Shown here in pieces: positions 18,593 through 27,510 of a stretch of DNA of 64,000 nucleotides; position 1 is the stretch's first letter, and every line of letters begins with the position of its first letter. Source of the stretch: Zobellella taiwanensis (GTDB lineage Bacteria > Pseudomonadota > Gammaproteobacteria > Enterobacterales > Aeromonadaceae); contig NZ_PXYH01000009.1 of the NCBI RefSeq assembly GCF_003012795.1, positions 79,444 through 143,443 on the forward strand. Direction: 5' to 3'. The position numbers and the translations under genes are program-made. The notes under the pieces are model-generated. The model worked only from the letters and a program-made list of their open reading frames with translations, was not told where the DNA came from and did not search any database.

Positions 18593-18946
18593 ATGAAAAT
18601 ACAGACCGCCGATACCCTGGCCAGGATCATCCTTATTGTGCAGGCCATACTGATCCCCGTGCTGGTACTGGGCAGTGGCCTGCTGATGCAGCAGGGGCTG
18701 GCCGAGGGAGGGCCGGCGCCGGCCCTGACCGGCCCCATGCTGTGGGGATTTCTGGTACTGATAAGCCTGGCCTGGATCTGGCTGTGCCGGCGGGCCTGGT
18801 CCGGTTACCTCTCCGACGGCGGCATGCTCCGTCAATGGCCTTTCTGGGTGCTGGTGGCGGTGCAACTGCCGTCCTTCCCCCTGGGCACCCTGATGGGGGC
18901 GGGCCTGATCTTTCTTAAGATAAAGTTCCACCCGCGCCGCCAGTAA
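18593..18946 (+). CDS. Small integral membrane protein of unknown function
   Basis: 117 residues with three likely membrane helices (about 8-30, 48-66, 84-110) and a basic C-terminal end (KIKFHPRRQ). The ATG at 18593 is preceded by GGAAAAGGAAAG; the longer upstream frame is not supported. No family is recognised. It is divergent from phoX, and the Pho box lies directly upstream, so phosphate control or steric interference by PhoB is possible. Gene-like features are good codon use and a clear ribosome site, but no function can be assigned. Confidence 0.7.
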   Translation: MKIQTADTLARIILIVQAILIPVLVLGSGLLMQQGLAEGGPAPALTGPMLWGFLVLISLAWIWLCRRAWSGYLSDGGMLRQWPFWVLVAVQLPSFPLGTLMGAGLIFLKIKFHPRRQ

Positions 18947-18960
18947 CAACAAGGCCCTTT

Positions 18961-18978
18961 GCGGGCCGCCTGCGCTCC
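18961..18978. repeat. Dispersed 18-bp intergenic motif, copy 1
   Basis: GCGGGCCGCCTGCGCTCC, identical to 56404-56421 and nearly identical to 29398-29417. It lies just past the stop of the small membrane protein gene. Confidence 0.6.
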
Positions 18979-18999
18979 GGGGGCGAATTAGGTCGAGCA

Positions 19000-19024
19000 A
19001 AAGAAAGCCCGGCTTGCGCCGGGC
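19000..19024 (-). terminator. Intrinsic terminator after the glycine-zipper gene
   Basis: GCCCGGC stem with a 4-nt loop and GCCGGGC. On the minus strand it is followed by TTTCTTTTG. It lies 10 nt past the stop. Confidence 0.8.
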
Positions 19025-19033
19025 CCGGGAAGT

Positions 19034-19468
19034 TCAGTCATCCCAATGGCGGTGCTTTTTCTTCCACTTTTTCTTTTTGCCGTGATGGTAGTGATGGACT
19101 TCCCGGCGGTGGTTGTCGCCGGACCTGGCGCCCAGGGCCGAGCCGGTGGCGCCGCCGATGCCGGCGCCAATCAATTGACCGTTGTCGCCGGCCAGGTTTT
19201 TGCCCAGCGCCGCGCCGCCCAGGGCTCCCACGGCACCACCCAGGGCGGCTTCGTTCTTGTTGCCCCGGTTGGCGGTGGCGGCACCGCCGGCGGCGCCGCC
19301 CAGGGCGGCTCCCACCAGGGCACCGGTGTCACCGCCCATCTGTTTGCCGAGCAGGGCCCCGGCGGCCCCGCCGGCGCCACCGCCGATAAGGGTATTGAGG
19401 CTTTCACCGGCCAGGGCGGGCGCGGTGCCGAGCAGCAGCAGGCTAAGGGCAAGGCTTTTGTGCAACAT
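19034..19468 (-). CDS. Secreted glycine-zipper protein with histidine/lysine-rich tail
   Basis: 144 residues. A signal peptide (about 1-20, ending TAPALAGES) is followed by five or six glycine-zipper repeats of the form GGAxGGAxGALLG (about 26-108), typical of membrane-inserting YMGG/SlyB-like proteins. The tail is strongly basic and rich in His, Lys and Trp (HHYHHGKKKKWKKKHRH), which could bind metal or anionic surfaces. The start at 19468 gives the signal peptide; a longer frame to 19510 does not. Probably an outer-membrane or periplasmic envelope protein; function unknown. Confidence 0.8.
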   Translation of the reverse strand: MLHKSLALSLLLLGTAPALAGESLNTLIGGGAGGAAGALLGKQMGGDTGALVGAALGGAAGGAATANRGNKNEAALGGAVGALGGAALGKNLAGDNGQLIGAGIGGATGSALGARSGDNHRREVHHYHHGKKKKWKKKHRHWDD

Positions 19469-19656
19469 GATGAAAGGTCTCTGTCGGTTCAACTTGGGCC
19501 CAGTATACAAGGCCGCCGGAAGAGCAAAAGCGCGGCCGCCCCGGGGCCGGCTTGGCGCAGGATCGAGAATTTAATTACAACTATTTGATATTAATATGAT
19601 TTTTTTGATACTTTCCGGCGGCAACGACAGTCCATGACCGACAGCTCCTGTCCGCT

Positions 19657-20763
19657 TCAGGCCTTGTATACCCACACCAGGGTGCGCAGGCCGTTCTGGC
19701 CGTAGCGGGCCAGGCGGTCGAAGCGGCTGCGCTCTATCGGCAGGTATTGTTTGTCCACCGGGCTTTCGCCGGCATCGTCGTCGATGTCCGGATCGTGGAT
19801 ATAGACGAATTCCTTGTCCATGGCGCACACCAGCACCCAGTGGGGGGCCTTGCGTCCGTCCAGGTGGTAGGTGCTGATCAGCACCAGCGGCAGCCGGCCC
19901 AGGGCCAGTCCCTGCTCCAGTTGCTCCAGGCTGAAGCTGCCGTATTGGGGCCTCATGCCAAGCCCGGCCATCTGGGCCAGGAACTGTTCGTGCACCCGTT
20001 CGAGGATCAGCTTCTTGTCGGGGGTGCGCACGCTGCTGACGAACAGCGGCCCCTGCTGGTTGAGCATCAGCTCCACCTCGAAGCCGCGCCGCCTGGCGGC
20101 CAGGGCCAGACCATGGGGGCCGCAGCCGCCGTGACCCCGAGTCATGAAGATGGTGGTGGCCTCGCGCCACAGCTGCAGCTCTTCGTCGATTTCCGGCCGG
20201 TAGTCCGGGTCCAGGGCGCTCACCGCCATCATCAGCGAGGCCGGACCGCAGGTGAATTCGGTGGTCTGACGATAATAGGGCACCGCCTTGGTGCCCGTCA
20301 GCGGGTGGTAGTGGTGAACCCGTTTCTGGTAGCGCAGGGCGCTCTGGTGATCCTCGTAATAGTCGTGGAAGACCCCGAACTGGCGGTAGCCGAGGGACTG
20401 GTAGAGGTTCTGGGCGGCGGTGTTGTCGGCGCGCACCTCCAGGCGCATGAACACGGCGCCCTTGTCCCTGGCCCCGTCCTCGGCGGCCAGCATCAGGGCG
20501 CGCCCCAGCCCCAGGCCGCGGGTGTCGGGGGCCACCGCCACCGAATAAATCCGCGCCAGGCGGGTGTTGCGGCGAAACAGTACCAGTATGTAGCCCTGGA
20601 GCTGGCCCGCTATCTCGGCCACCAGCAGCAGGTCCTGGGGATGTTCGATAAAGCGCTGGAAGCTGCGCCGGCTGATCCTGTCCTGTTCAAAGCAACGGGT
20701 CTCGAGGGCGAGCAGGGCGGTGAGTTCGGACTTGCGGGCGGGGCGGACGAGGGGTGCGGACAT
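19657..20763 (-). CDS. GNAT acetyltransferase fused to a C39-like cysteine peptidase
   Basis: 368 residues. The GNAT domain (about 5-150) has the acetyl-CoA loop RGLGLGRALM and the ADNTAAQNLYQSLGY segment of RimI-like enzymes. The C-terminal papain-like C39 domain (about 158-365) has Cys172 (FTCGPASLMMA), His308 (KAPHWVLV) and Asp324 (YIHDPD), a complete catalytic triad. It has no transmembrane segments and no ABC transporter partner, unlike bacteriocin-processing C39 peptidases. It is divergent from a RimK-like ATP-grasp gene 138 bp away. The pairing fits the predicted amidoligase systems that ligate, acetylate and trim an unknown peptide or metabolite. The substrate is unknown. Confidence 0.88.
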   Translation of the reverse strand: MSAPLVRPARKSELTALLALETRCFEQDRISRRSFQRFIEHPQDLLLVAEIAGQLQGYILVLFRRNTRLARIYSVAVAPDTRGLGLGRALMLAAEDGARDKGAVFMRLEVRADNTAAQNLYQSLGYRQFGVFHDYYEDHQSALRYQKRVHHYHPLTGTKAVPYYRQTTEFTCGPASLMMAVSALDPDYRPEIDEELQLWREATTIFMTRGHGGCGPHGLALAARRRGFEVELMLNQQGPLFVSSVRTPDKKLILERVHEQFLAQMAGLGMRPQYGSFSLEQLEQGLALGRLPLVLISTYHLDGRKAPHWVLVCAMDKEFVYIHDPDIDDDAGESPVDKQYLPIERSRFDRLARYGQNGLRTLVWVYKA

Positions 20764-20901
20764 GGGTCACCGGATGGGCCAGATGAATGCTTTCAACATA
20801 CGTCAAAAATATTCCGCCAGCGAGCAAATTTGCATGCCCCGGGACGGGATTGGGGGTAGAGTGGAAAGCCTCCATTTTGGCAGCCAACACGGATTTTCCC
20901 C

Positions 20902-22368
20902 ATGACCCAACTGATCCTGGTGGTGGATGAACTCAGCGCCTGGGAACCCTATTTCCCTTCCGAAAACCTGGTCGACTTCGAAACCTACCTCAAGCAGGCG
21001 CCGGCCAAAAACGCGCCCCGCACCCGGGTGATCAACCTGTGCAAGACCGGCAAGTACCTGTCCAACGGCTATTATTGTTCGCTGCTGGCGGAAGCCCGGG
21101 GCCAGCATGTGATCCCCTCGGTATCGACCCTCAACAACCTGCGCAACAAGGGCCTGTTCGCCTTCGGCTTCGACGGCGTGTCCGAGGCGCTCGACCAGTG
21201 GCTGGCCGGCGGCGAGCCGGTAAAACAGCTGAAAATCAAGAGCTACTTCGGCCACTGCCAGGTGCCGGGCCTGGCCGGCCTGTGCCGGGAGCTGTTCGAG
21301 CGGCTGCCGTGCCCCGTCATGGAGCTCGGCTTCAAAAAGCGCACCCACTGGGAGCTGACCGGCCTGGCCACGCTGTCGCCCCGGGATCTGGCGGGGGAGG
21401 AGGAGGATCAGTTTGCCAACGCCCTCGAGGCCTATTCCCGCATCATCTGGCGCAAGCCCAGGTCGGTGAAGCGCTACCGCTACGATCTGGCCATGCTGGT
21501 CAACCCGGACGAGGAACTGCCGCCTTCCGATCCCAAGGCGCTCAAGCGCTTCGTCAAGGCGGGGGAGCGGGCCGGGGTGAACGTGGAGCTGATCACCCGC
21601 AAGGACTACCAGCGGCTGGCGGAGTACGACGGCCTCTTTATCCGCGAGACCACCGCCATCGACCACCACACCTTTCGTTTTGCCCAGAAGGCGGAGCACG
21701 AGGGCCTGGTGGTGATCGACTCGCCCACCTCCATACTGCGCTGCGCCAACAAGATCTTCCTGGCGGAGAGTTTCGCCAAGCACGGGGTGCCCACGCCGAA
21801 GACGCTGATGGTCAACCCCAAACAGAAGGATGCCGCCGACTGGCTGGAGCGGGAGCTGGGCTACCCCCTGGTGTTGAAGATCCCCGACGGCGCCTTTTCC
21901 CGCGGGGTATACAAGGTGGCCGACAAGGCGGCCCTGGTCGATACCCTGGCCAAATTGCGCAACGCCTCGGCCCTGGTGCTGGCCCAGGAGTATTTTTTCA
22001 CCGAGTTCGACTGGCGTATCGGGGTGCTCAACCACCAGCCGATCTTCGCCTGCAAATATTTCATGGTGAAGGGGCACTGGCAGATCTACCGCCACAACGG
22101 CGGCGGCCAGGAGGCGGACTCCGGCGGTTTCGTCACCCTGCCCACCTTCGAGGCGCCCAAGGCGGTGATCAACGCCGCTCTCAAGGCGGTCAGGCCCATC
22201 GGCGACGGCCTCTACGGGGTGGATATCAAGGAAGGCAAGGGCCGGGTGGCGGTGATCGAGGTGAACGACAATCCCAATATCGACCACGGGGTGGAGGATG
22301 CCTTTCTCAAGGACCGGCTCTACGACATGGTGATCGAGGATTTCGTACGCCGGCTGGAGGCGGATTGA
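20902..22368 (+). CDS. RimK-family ATP-grasp ligase with RLAN N-terminal domain
   Basis: 488 residues, far longer than ribosomal RimK (~300). The N-terminal ~240 residues form the RimK-like ATP-grasp N-terminal (RLAN) region (LILVVDELSAWEPYFPS, then RVINLCKTGKYLSNGYYCSL). The ATP-grasp domain follows (about 270-475): RCANKIFLAESFAKHGVPTPKT, LVLKIPDGAFSRGV and the metal-binding VIEVNDNPNIDHGVED. Such enzymes form amide bonds between a carboxylate and an amino acid amine using ATP. The product and acceptor are unknown. It is paired divergently with the GNAT-C39 gene, a conserved association that suggests one pathway. Confidence 0.88.
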   Translation: MTQLILVVDELSAWEPYFPSENLVDFETYLKQAPAKNAPRTRVINLCKTGKYLSNGYYCSLLAEARGQHVIPSVSTLNNLRNKGLFAFGFDGVSEALDQWLAGGEPVKQLKIKSYFGHCQVPGLAGLCRELFERLPCPVMELGFKKRTHWELTGLATLSPRDLAGEEEDQFANALEAYSRIIWRKPRSVKRYRYDLAMLVNPDEELPPSDPKALKRFVKAGERAGVNVELITRKDYQRLAEYDGLFIRETTAIDHHTFRFAQKAEHEGLVVIDSPTSILRCANKIFLAESFAKHGVPTPKTLMVNPKQKDAADWLERELGYPLVLKIPDGAFSRGVYKVADKAALVDTLAKLRNASALVLAQEYFFTEFDWRIGVLNHQPIFACKYFMVKGHWQIYRHNGGGQEADSGGFVTLPTFEAPKAVINAALKAVRPIGDGLYGVDIKEGKGRVAVIEVNDNPNIDHGVEDAFLKDRLYDMVIEDFVRRLEAD

Positions 22369-22371
22369 GCC

Positions 22372-24453
22372 TCAGCCGCCGGCGAACCTGTCCTTGAGGT
22401 CGACCCAGAGGGCGTTGCCCTGCCAGCCCCGGATCCAGTCCGGGATGCGTTCGGCGGGCATGGGCTCGGCGATGCCGTAGCCCTGGGCGAAGCGACAGCC
22501 CAGACGCAGCAGCAGGGCCGCCAGCTCCGGGCTTTCCACCCCTTCGGCCAGCACCGGCCGGTGCACGCTGTGGGCCAGGTGCAGCATGCTGCTGACCAGG
22601 CTGAGATCGTCGCTGTTGGTCAGCATATCGCTGATCAGGCTGTGATCCAGCTTGAGCAGGTCGAGCGGCAGGCTGCGCAGGAACGACAGGGCCGACAGCC
22701 CGGTGCCGAAATCGTCCAGGGCGATGCGCACCCCCAGGCGGTGGCAGCGCTCCAGTACCAGGGCGGCCTGCTGGGGATGGTGGAGGGCGGCCACTTCCTG
22801 CACTTCCAGCTCCAGCCGCCCGGGCGCCACCGCCGGATGGCGGGCCAGGGCCTGCTCCAGCTGGTCGGCAAAGTCGGCCTGCAGCAGGTGATCGGCGCCG
22901 ATATTGAGGCTCACCTCCAGCACCAGGCCCTGGTGCTGCCAGAGATCCAGCTGGTGCAACACCTGCTCCAGAACCCAGCGGCCGAGCTGGGATTCGAAGC
23001 GGGTGCCGTTCAGCTGGGACAGAAAGGCGCCCGGCACCAGCAGGCCCTGCTGGGGATGCTGCCAGCGCAACAGGGCTTCCAGGCCGACCAGATCGCCGTT
23101 GTGCAAATCCACCTTGGGCTGGTAATAAAGCCTGAACTGATGCAGCAGCAGCGCCTGCTCCAGTTGTTGCAACTGCAGCTGGCGGGCGTGCTGGTGCTGT
23201 TGCTGGGCCGAGTCGTAGCAGCGATAGCGGTTCTTGCCGCCCTGTTTGGCCAGGTACATGGCCTGGTCCGCGTGCTGCAACAACAGATCGGCCTCGACCT
23301 CGTCGTCCGGGTAAAAGGTGACGCCGATACTGGCCGACACCCGCGCCTGGCCTTCGTCCAGCCGCACCGGCTCGGCCACGGTGGCCAGCACCCTGGGCAT
23401 GACCGAGGCCAGATCGTCCCCCGGCGGCAGATCGGCGAACAGCAGCACGAATTCGTCTCCGCCCAGCCGCGCCAGGGTGTCGTAGGGACGCAGTATCTGC
23501 TTGAGCCGGCGGCTGATTTCGATCAGCAACCGGTCTCCCGCCGGGTGGCCGTACTGGTCGTTGACCTGCTTGAAGCCGTCCAGATCCAGGTAGCAGACCG
23601 CCAGCCGGGTGCCGTGGCGGTGGGTGCGGGCCATGGCCTGCACCAGGCGGTCCGCCAGCAGGCGGCGGTTGGGAATGCCGGTCAGGGCGTCATACTGGGC
23701 GATGTGCTCGAGTTCGGCGTTTTCCGCCCTGAGCTGGCTGATGTCGCTGAACAGGGCCAGGTAATGGCCAACCCGGCCCTGTTCATCGCACAGGGCCGAA
23801 ATGGCCAGCAATTGGGGATAGATGTCGCCGCCCTTGCGCCGGTTCCAGACCTCGCCGCGCCAGCGGCGCTGCTGTTCGAGGCTGCGCCACATCTCCCGGT
23901 AGAAGCTGTCCGGGTGGCGGCCGGAGGCGAGCAGGGCCGGGGTGCGGCCGAGCAGCTCGGCTGCCTCGTAGCCGGTGATCCGGCAGACCGCGGGGTTGGC
24001 GAGCAGGATACGGCGGCGGGCATCGGTGATCAGGATGCCGACGTCGATATTGTCGAGGATGCGCGCGGCCAGGCCGAGCTGGGTTTCGACCAGCTGGCGC
24101 CGGCGCAGGTCCTGGCCGATGAAGAGGCGGACGCCGGGCAGCTCCAGCAGGGTCCACAGGCCCGGGCAGGAGCGGCCCTGGCTGTCCCGGGGCGACCATT
24201 GATGAAAACCGGCGGCGGGCCGGCGGCCGAGCACCTTTTTGACCGCCCGGCGGGCGGCGGGATCCGGAAACAGCAGGGCCAGGGGCGAGGGACCGGCCAA
24301 CTGGCCGGCGTTCCAGCCGAGCCAGCGCGTGATTTCCCGGTTCCACAGCAGGCAGCGGCCCTGGTGATCGAAAGCGCACACCGGCAGGCTCAGTCCGGCG
24401 AGCTGTTCGGCGAAGGGGGCGAAATCCGGGGAGCTGGGGGTACGGCCGTCCAT
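22372..24453 (-). CDS. PAS-PAS-GGDEF-EAL cyclic di-GMP protein
   Basis: 693 residues, apparently cytosolic. PAS 1 is at about 15-110 (LPVCAFDHQGRCLLWNREI) and PAS 2 at about 125-245 (GILITDARRRILLANPAV). The GGDEF domain spans about 250-415, with RLGGDEF near 329, and EAL about 430-680. EAL key residues are present: EALLRW near 459, SLNIGAD, LDDFGTG and AEGVES. Both catalytic sites look intact, so net activity cannot be predicted. It ends 3 nt from the convergent end of the ATP-grasp gene. It may be read with msrB/msrA upstream on the same strand, as only 12 nt separate msrB from it. Confidence 0.9.
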   Translation of the reverse strand: MDGRTPSSPDFAPFAEQLAGLSLPVCAFDHQGRCLLWNREITRWLGWNAGQLAGPSPLALLFPDPAARRAVKKVLGRRPAAGFHQWSPRDSQGRSCPGLWTLLELPGVRLFIGQDLRRRQLVETQLGLAARILDNIDVGILITDARRRILLANPAVCRITGYEAAELLGRTPALLASGRHPDSFYREMWRSLEQQRRWRGEVWNRRKGGDIYPQLLAISALCDEQGRVGHYLALFSDISQLRAENAELEHIAQYDALTGIPNRRLLADRLVQAMARTHRHGTRLAVCYLDLDGFKQVNDQYGHPAGDRLLIEISRRLKQILRPYDTLARLGGDEFVLLFADLPPGDDLASVMPRVLATVAEPVRLDEGQARVSASIGVTFYPDDEVEADLLLQHADQAMYLAKQGGKNRYRCYDSAQQQHQHARQLQLQQLEQALLLHQFRLYYQPKVDLHNGDLVGLEALLRWQHPQQGLLVPGAFLSQLNGTRFESQLGRWVLEQVLHQLDLWQHQGLVLEVSLNIGADHLLQADFADQLEQALARHPAVAPGRLELEVQEVAALHHPQQAALVLERCHRLGVRIALDDFGTGLSALSFLRSLPLDLLKLDHSLISDMLTNSDDLSLVSSMLHLAHSVHRPVLAEGVESPELAALLLRLGCRFAQGYGIAEPMPAERIPDWIRGWQGNALWVDLKDRFAGG

Positions 24454-24465
24454 GGCTGGCTGTCC

Positions 24466-24936
24466 TCAAAGGAAGTCGGTTTCTCCGCGCCTGAGCGGGT
24501 CCGGCTTGGGGGCGCCCGCGGCACAGAAATCGAGGGAGGCCGAATTCAGGCAATAGCGCAGGCCCGTTGGCGGAGGGCCGTCGGGAAACACATGGCCCAT
24601 ATGGCCGTCGCAGCGGGCACAGCGGATTTCCACCCGGCGCATGCCGTGGCTGAGATCCACCAGCTCACGGATGTGATCCGGATGATAGGGTGCGTAGAAG
24701 CTGGGCCAGCCGGAGCCGGACTCGAACTTGCAGGCGGAGGAAAACAGCGGCAGGGCGCACAACCGGCACACATAGCTGCCGTCGGCATGGTTGTCGAGCA
24801 GGCCGCCGCAAAAGGGCGGTTCGGTGCCCTGGCTGAGCAGGATGTGCCGCGCCTGGGGATCGAGGCCGGCGGCCAGTTGTTCGAGTTGCTCCGGGCCGGG
24901 CGGGCTGAGGTCGTAGGGGCTCGGGGTTTGCGCCAT
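24466..24936 (-). CDS. msrB: Peptide methionine-(R)-sulfoxide reductase
   Basis: 156 residues. Two zinc CxxC motifs (CRLC and CARC) and the catalytic Cys in [11 protein letters not shown] are present, with [11 protein letters not shown] near the middle. It reduces Met-R-sulfoxide in proteins, probably with thioredoxin. The ATG shares one base with the msrA stop (TAATG), so the two are translationally coupled. The GGDEF-EAL gene follows 12 nt downstream on the same strand. Confidence 0.95.
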   Translation of the reverse strand: MAQTPSPYDLSPPGPEQLEQLAAGLDPQARHILLSQGTEPPFCGGLLDNHADGSYVCRLCALPLFSSACKFESGSGWPSFYAPYHPDHIRELVDLSHGMRRVEIRCARCDGHMGHVFPDGPPPTGLRYCLNSASLDFCAAGAPKPDPLRRGETDFL

Positions 24937-25553
24937 TATTGTATTTCCTTTTTCAGCCGGTCCGGATAGTAGTGCCGGATTTTGGCCACCTTGGGTTGGG
25001 CCACGGCGGCAATATAGGGTTGGGCGGGGTTGGCCGCCGCGTAGTTCTGATGATAGTCCTCCGCCGGATAAAATGCCTCCAGCGGCTCCAGGGTGGTGAC
25101 GATGGGGGCCCGGAATGCGCCTTGGCGCGCCAGCAGGGCGATATAGTCGGCGGCCAGGCGGCGTTCGTGCTCGTCCTGCCAGAAAATGGCCGAGCGGTAC
25201 TGGCTGCCGATGTCGTTGCCCTGGCGGTTGAGCTGGGTGGGATCGTGGGCGATGCCGAAAAACACCTTGAGCAGGGTGGCGGGGCCGATGCGGGCGCTGT
25301 CGTAGCGCAGGCGGATCACCTCGGCATGGCCGGTGGTGCCGCTGCACACCGCCTGGTAATTGGCGGTGTCGGCGCTGCCGCCGGCATAGCCGGACACCAC
25401 CTCGAGCACGCCCTCGAGCTGGCGGTAGACCGCCTCGGTACACCAGAAGCAGCCGCCGGCCAGCACCAGGGTGCGTTCGCCGCCGTTACGCAGGGCGCTG
25501 TCGTCGAGGTCGGGAAAGTCGCCGGGCAGCAGGCTCAGTACGGAATCCGTCAT
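24936..25553 (-). CDS. msrA: Peptide methionine-(S)-sulfoxide reductase
   Basis: 205 residues. The catalytic motif [17 protein letters not shown] is at about 33-49, and [25 protein letters not shown] follows it (split here for reading: SGYAGGS then GTTGHAEV). It reduces Met-S-sulfoxide. A GGAG ribosome site lies upstream. It forms a two-gene repair unit with msrB. No signal peptide is seen, so it acts in the cytosol. Confidence 0.95.
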   Translation of the reverse strand: MTDSVLSLLPGDFPDLDDSALRNGGERTLVLAGGCFWCTEAVYRQLEGVLEVVSGYAGGSADTANYQAVCSGTTGHAEVIRLRYDSARIGPATLLKVFFGIAHDPTQLNRQGNDIGSQYRSAIFWQDEHERRLAADYIALLARQGAFRAPIVTTLEPLEAFYPAEDYHQNYAAANPAQPYIAAVAQPKVAKIRHYYPDRLKKEIQ

Positions 25554-25733
25554 GGTTGGGGTCTCCTCGTGGATATGAGGCTACGTTACCATAGCCGCCC
25601 GCCGGGCTGAATGGCGAAAGCGGATTGAGGTACTGATGAAAAACAGGAATAGGTTTGAGTCTTTGCTTTCGCTGTCGCAGCGTGTGCCATCCTGCTAGGC
25701 TGGGCGCCCTTTGCTTGCTAAGTTCGGATTCTC

Positions 25734-26513
25734 ATGGAACTGGATCTCCTGACCCTGGGCCTGCTGGCCCTGGCCGCCCTGCTGGCCGGATTTATCGATG
25801 CCATCGCCGGCGGCGGCGGCCTGATCACGGTGCCGGCGCTGCTGGCCACCGGCATGCCGCCGACCATGGCCCTGGCCACCAACAAGCTGCAAAGCAGCTT
25901 CGGCTCCTTTTCCGCCACCCTGTATTATCTGCGGCGGGGCCTGATCGACTGGCGGACCATGAAGTGGGCGGTGGCCTGCACCTTCATCGGCAGCACGCTG
26001 GGCACCCTGCTGGTGCAGCGCATCGACGCCAGCCTGCTGCAAAAGGTATTGCCCTTCCTGCTGGCCGCCTTTGCGCTCTACTTTTTGTTTTCGCCCCGGG
26101 TCGGCGACGAGGATCGCCAACGCCGCCTGGGCCTGGTCCCCTTCGCCCTGCTGGTGGGCACGGGAGTGGGTTTTTACGACGGCTTTTTCGGCCCCGGCAC
26201 CGGCTCCTTCTTCGCCCTGGGGTTTATCGCCCTGGCCGGCTTCAGCATGGCCAGGGCCACGGCCCATACCAAGCTGCTCAATTTCACCTCCAATATCGCC
26301 TCCCTGCTGTTCTTTATCCTGGGCGGCCAGGTCGCCTGGGTGGCCGGCCTGTCCATGGCGCTGGGGCAGTTCGTCGGCGCCCGGCTGGGCTCGAAAATGG
26401 TGGTGACCCGGGGTACCCGCATCATTCGCCCCATGCTGGTCACGGTGTCGCTGGTAATGTCGGTGCGGCTGCTGTGGCAGCAGCACCCGGAATGGTTCGC
26501 CTGGCTGGGGTAG
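25734..26513 (+). CDS. yfcA: TSUP-family membrane transporter YfcA
   Basis: 259 residues (E. coli YfcA has 269). About eight hydrophobic segments. The TSUP signature GFIDAIAGGGGLITVPAL is at about 19-36, and the second-half repeat GFYDGFFGPGTGSFFALGF is near 148-165. TSUP proteins move sulfite or organosulfonate-type anions, but the YfcA substrate is not established. The gene stands alone between msrA (divergent) and a LysR gene (convergent). Confidence 0.9.
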   Translation: MELDLLTLGLLALAALLAGFIDAIAGGGGLITVPALLATGMPPTMALATNKLQSSFGSFSATLYYLRRGLIDWRTMKWAVACTFIGSTLGTLLVQRIDASLLQKVLPFLLAAFALYFLFSPRVGDEDRQRRLGLVPFALLVGTGVGFYDGFFGPGTGSFFALGFIALAGFSMARATAHTKLLNFTSNIASLLFFILGGQVAWVAGLSMALGQFVGARLGSKMVVTRGTRIIRPMLVTVSLVMSVRLLWQQHPEWFAWLG

Positions 26514-26520
26514 CAAGGAA

Positions 26521-27363
26521 TCAATCCAGCCCGGCGAAATGGCGCTCCAGGGCCGCCATCAACCGGGCCAGCCGGTCCCGCTTGCGCGAGCTGGGCCGGA
26601 ACACCAGGCTGACCGGCCGGCTCAGGGGGACGGGCGGGGCATGGCGGCAATCGTGCCCGGCCCCCATCAGCCGGGCCACCCCGAGCGGCACCACCGCCGG
26701 CGCCACTCCCGCCCGGCCCAGCTCGGCGGCGGCGAAGTAGGAGTCCATCTGCATCCAGGGGATGAGGCCGCTGCCGCGCAGCCGGTGCTCCAGGTAACGG
26801 TTGGCGGGGTTGCCGAGATCGATGGTGACCACGTCCAGCGGCCGGCTGAAGTCGGGTGGGGACGGCGCCACCAGCACCATTTGCTCCTCCAGCAGGGGCA
26901 CCACGTCCAGTCCCCTGGCCTGCAGCACCTCGCCGGCACAGAGGCCGAGGGCGGCATCGCCGGCCCTTACCCGCTCCAGGATCACCGGGGTATGATGGGT
27001 CGAAAAACGCAGGTAGGGGTCCTGGCGCAGGTAGTCCTTGAGCAGGGAACCCAGGTAACCGGCCAGTATGGTTTCCGAGCAGGCGATGGCCAGCGGCCGG
27101 CTGTCGGTGAGCTGCTGGCTGTCGAACAGCTGGCCGCGCAATTCGTCGAGGCTGGGGCCGATGCGTTCCAGCAGGGCCTGGGCTTCGGCCGTCAGCCGCA
27201 GCTGGCGGCCATCCGGCTCCACCAGCTTTTTGCCCAGGCGCGCCTCCAGGTTGCTGATCCGCTTGCTTACCGCCGACTGGGTGATATAAAGCCGTCCGGC
27301 CACCTTGCCCATGGTCTTTTCCTGGGCCAGCAGGTGCAGGGTTTCCAGTCCTTCAAGCAGCAT
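26521..27363 (-). CDS. LysR-family transcriptional regulator
   Basis: 280 residues, slightly short for the family. The winged helix (about 1-62) includes LHLLAQEKTMGKVAGRLYIT and QSAVSKRISNLE. The substrate-binding domain starts near 90. It is convergent with yfcA (7-bp gap) and divergent from btuC with 147 bp between. No T-N11-A site is obvious in that gap. The target is unknown; control of btuC or of itself is possible. Confidence 0.85.
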   Translation of the reverse strand: MLLEGLETLHLLAQEKTMGKVAGRLYITQSAVSKRISNLEARLGKKLVEPDGRQLRLTAEAQALLERIGPSLDELRGQLFDSQQLTDSRPLAIACSETILAGYLGSLLKDYLRQDPYLRFSTHHTPVILERVRAGDAALGLCAGEVLQARGLDVVPLLEEQMVLVAPSPPDFSRPLDVVTIDLGNPANRYLEHRLRGSGLIPWMQMDSYFAAAELGRAGVAPAVVPLGVARLMGAGHDCRHAPPVPLSRPVSLVFRPSSRKRDRLARLMAALERHFAGLD

Positions 27364-27510
27364 ATGATCACCTATTCCGGTAGGGAATAGCCGATTCTAG
27401 CAGGCCGGCGGCGACAAAGCAGGCCGTCCCTTCGCCGGGTTGCGGCCGGCGCGGTTTTGCCCCCGGGCCCGGGATGGTAACATGGCGGCTTTTCCCCAAG
27501 AGAGGCCGCC

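Noticed and set aside
27364..27510. Cobalamin riboswitch before btuC
   Set aside because: No B12-box-like segment was recognised in the 147 bp; the segment is also short for this riboswitch class.
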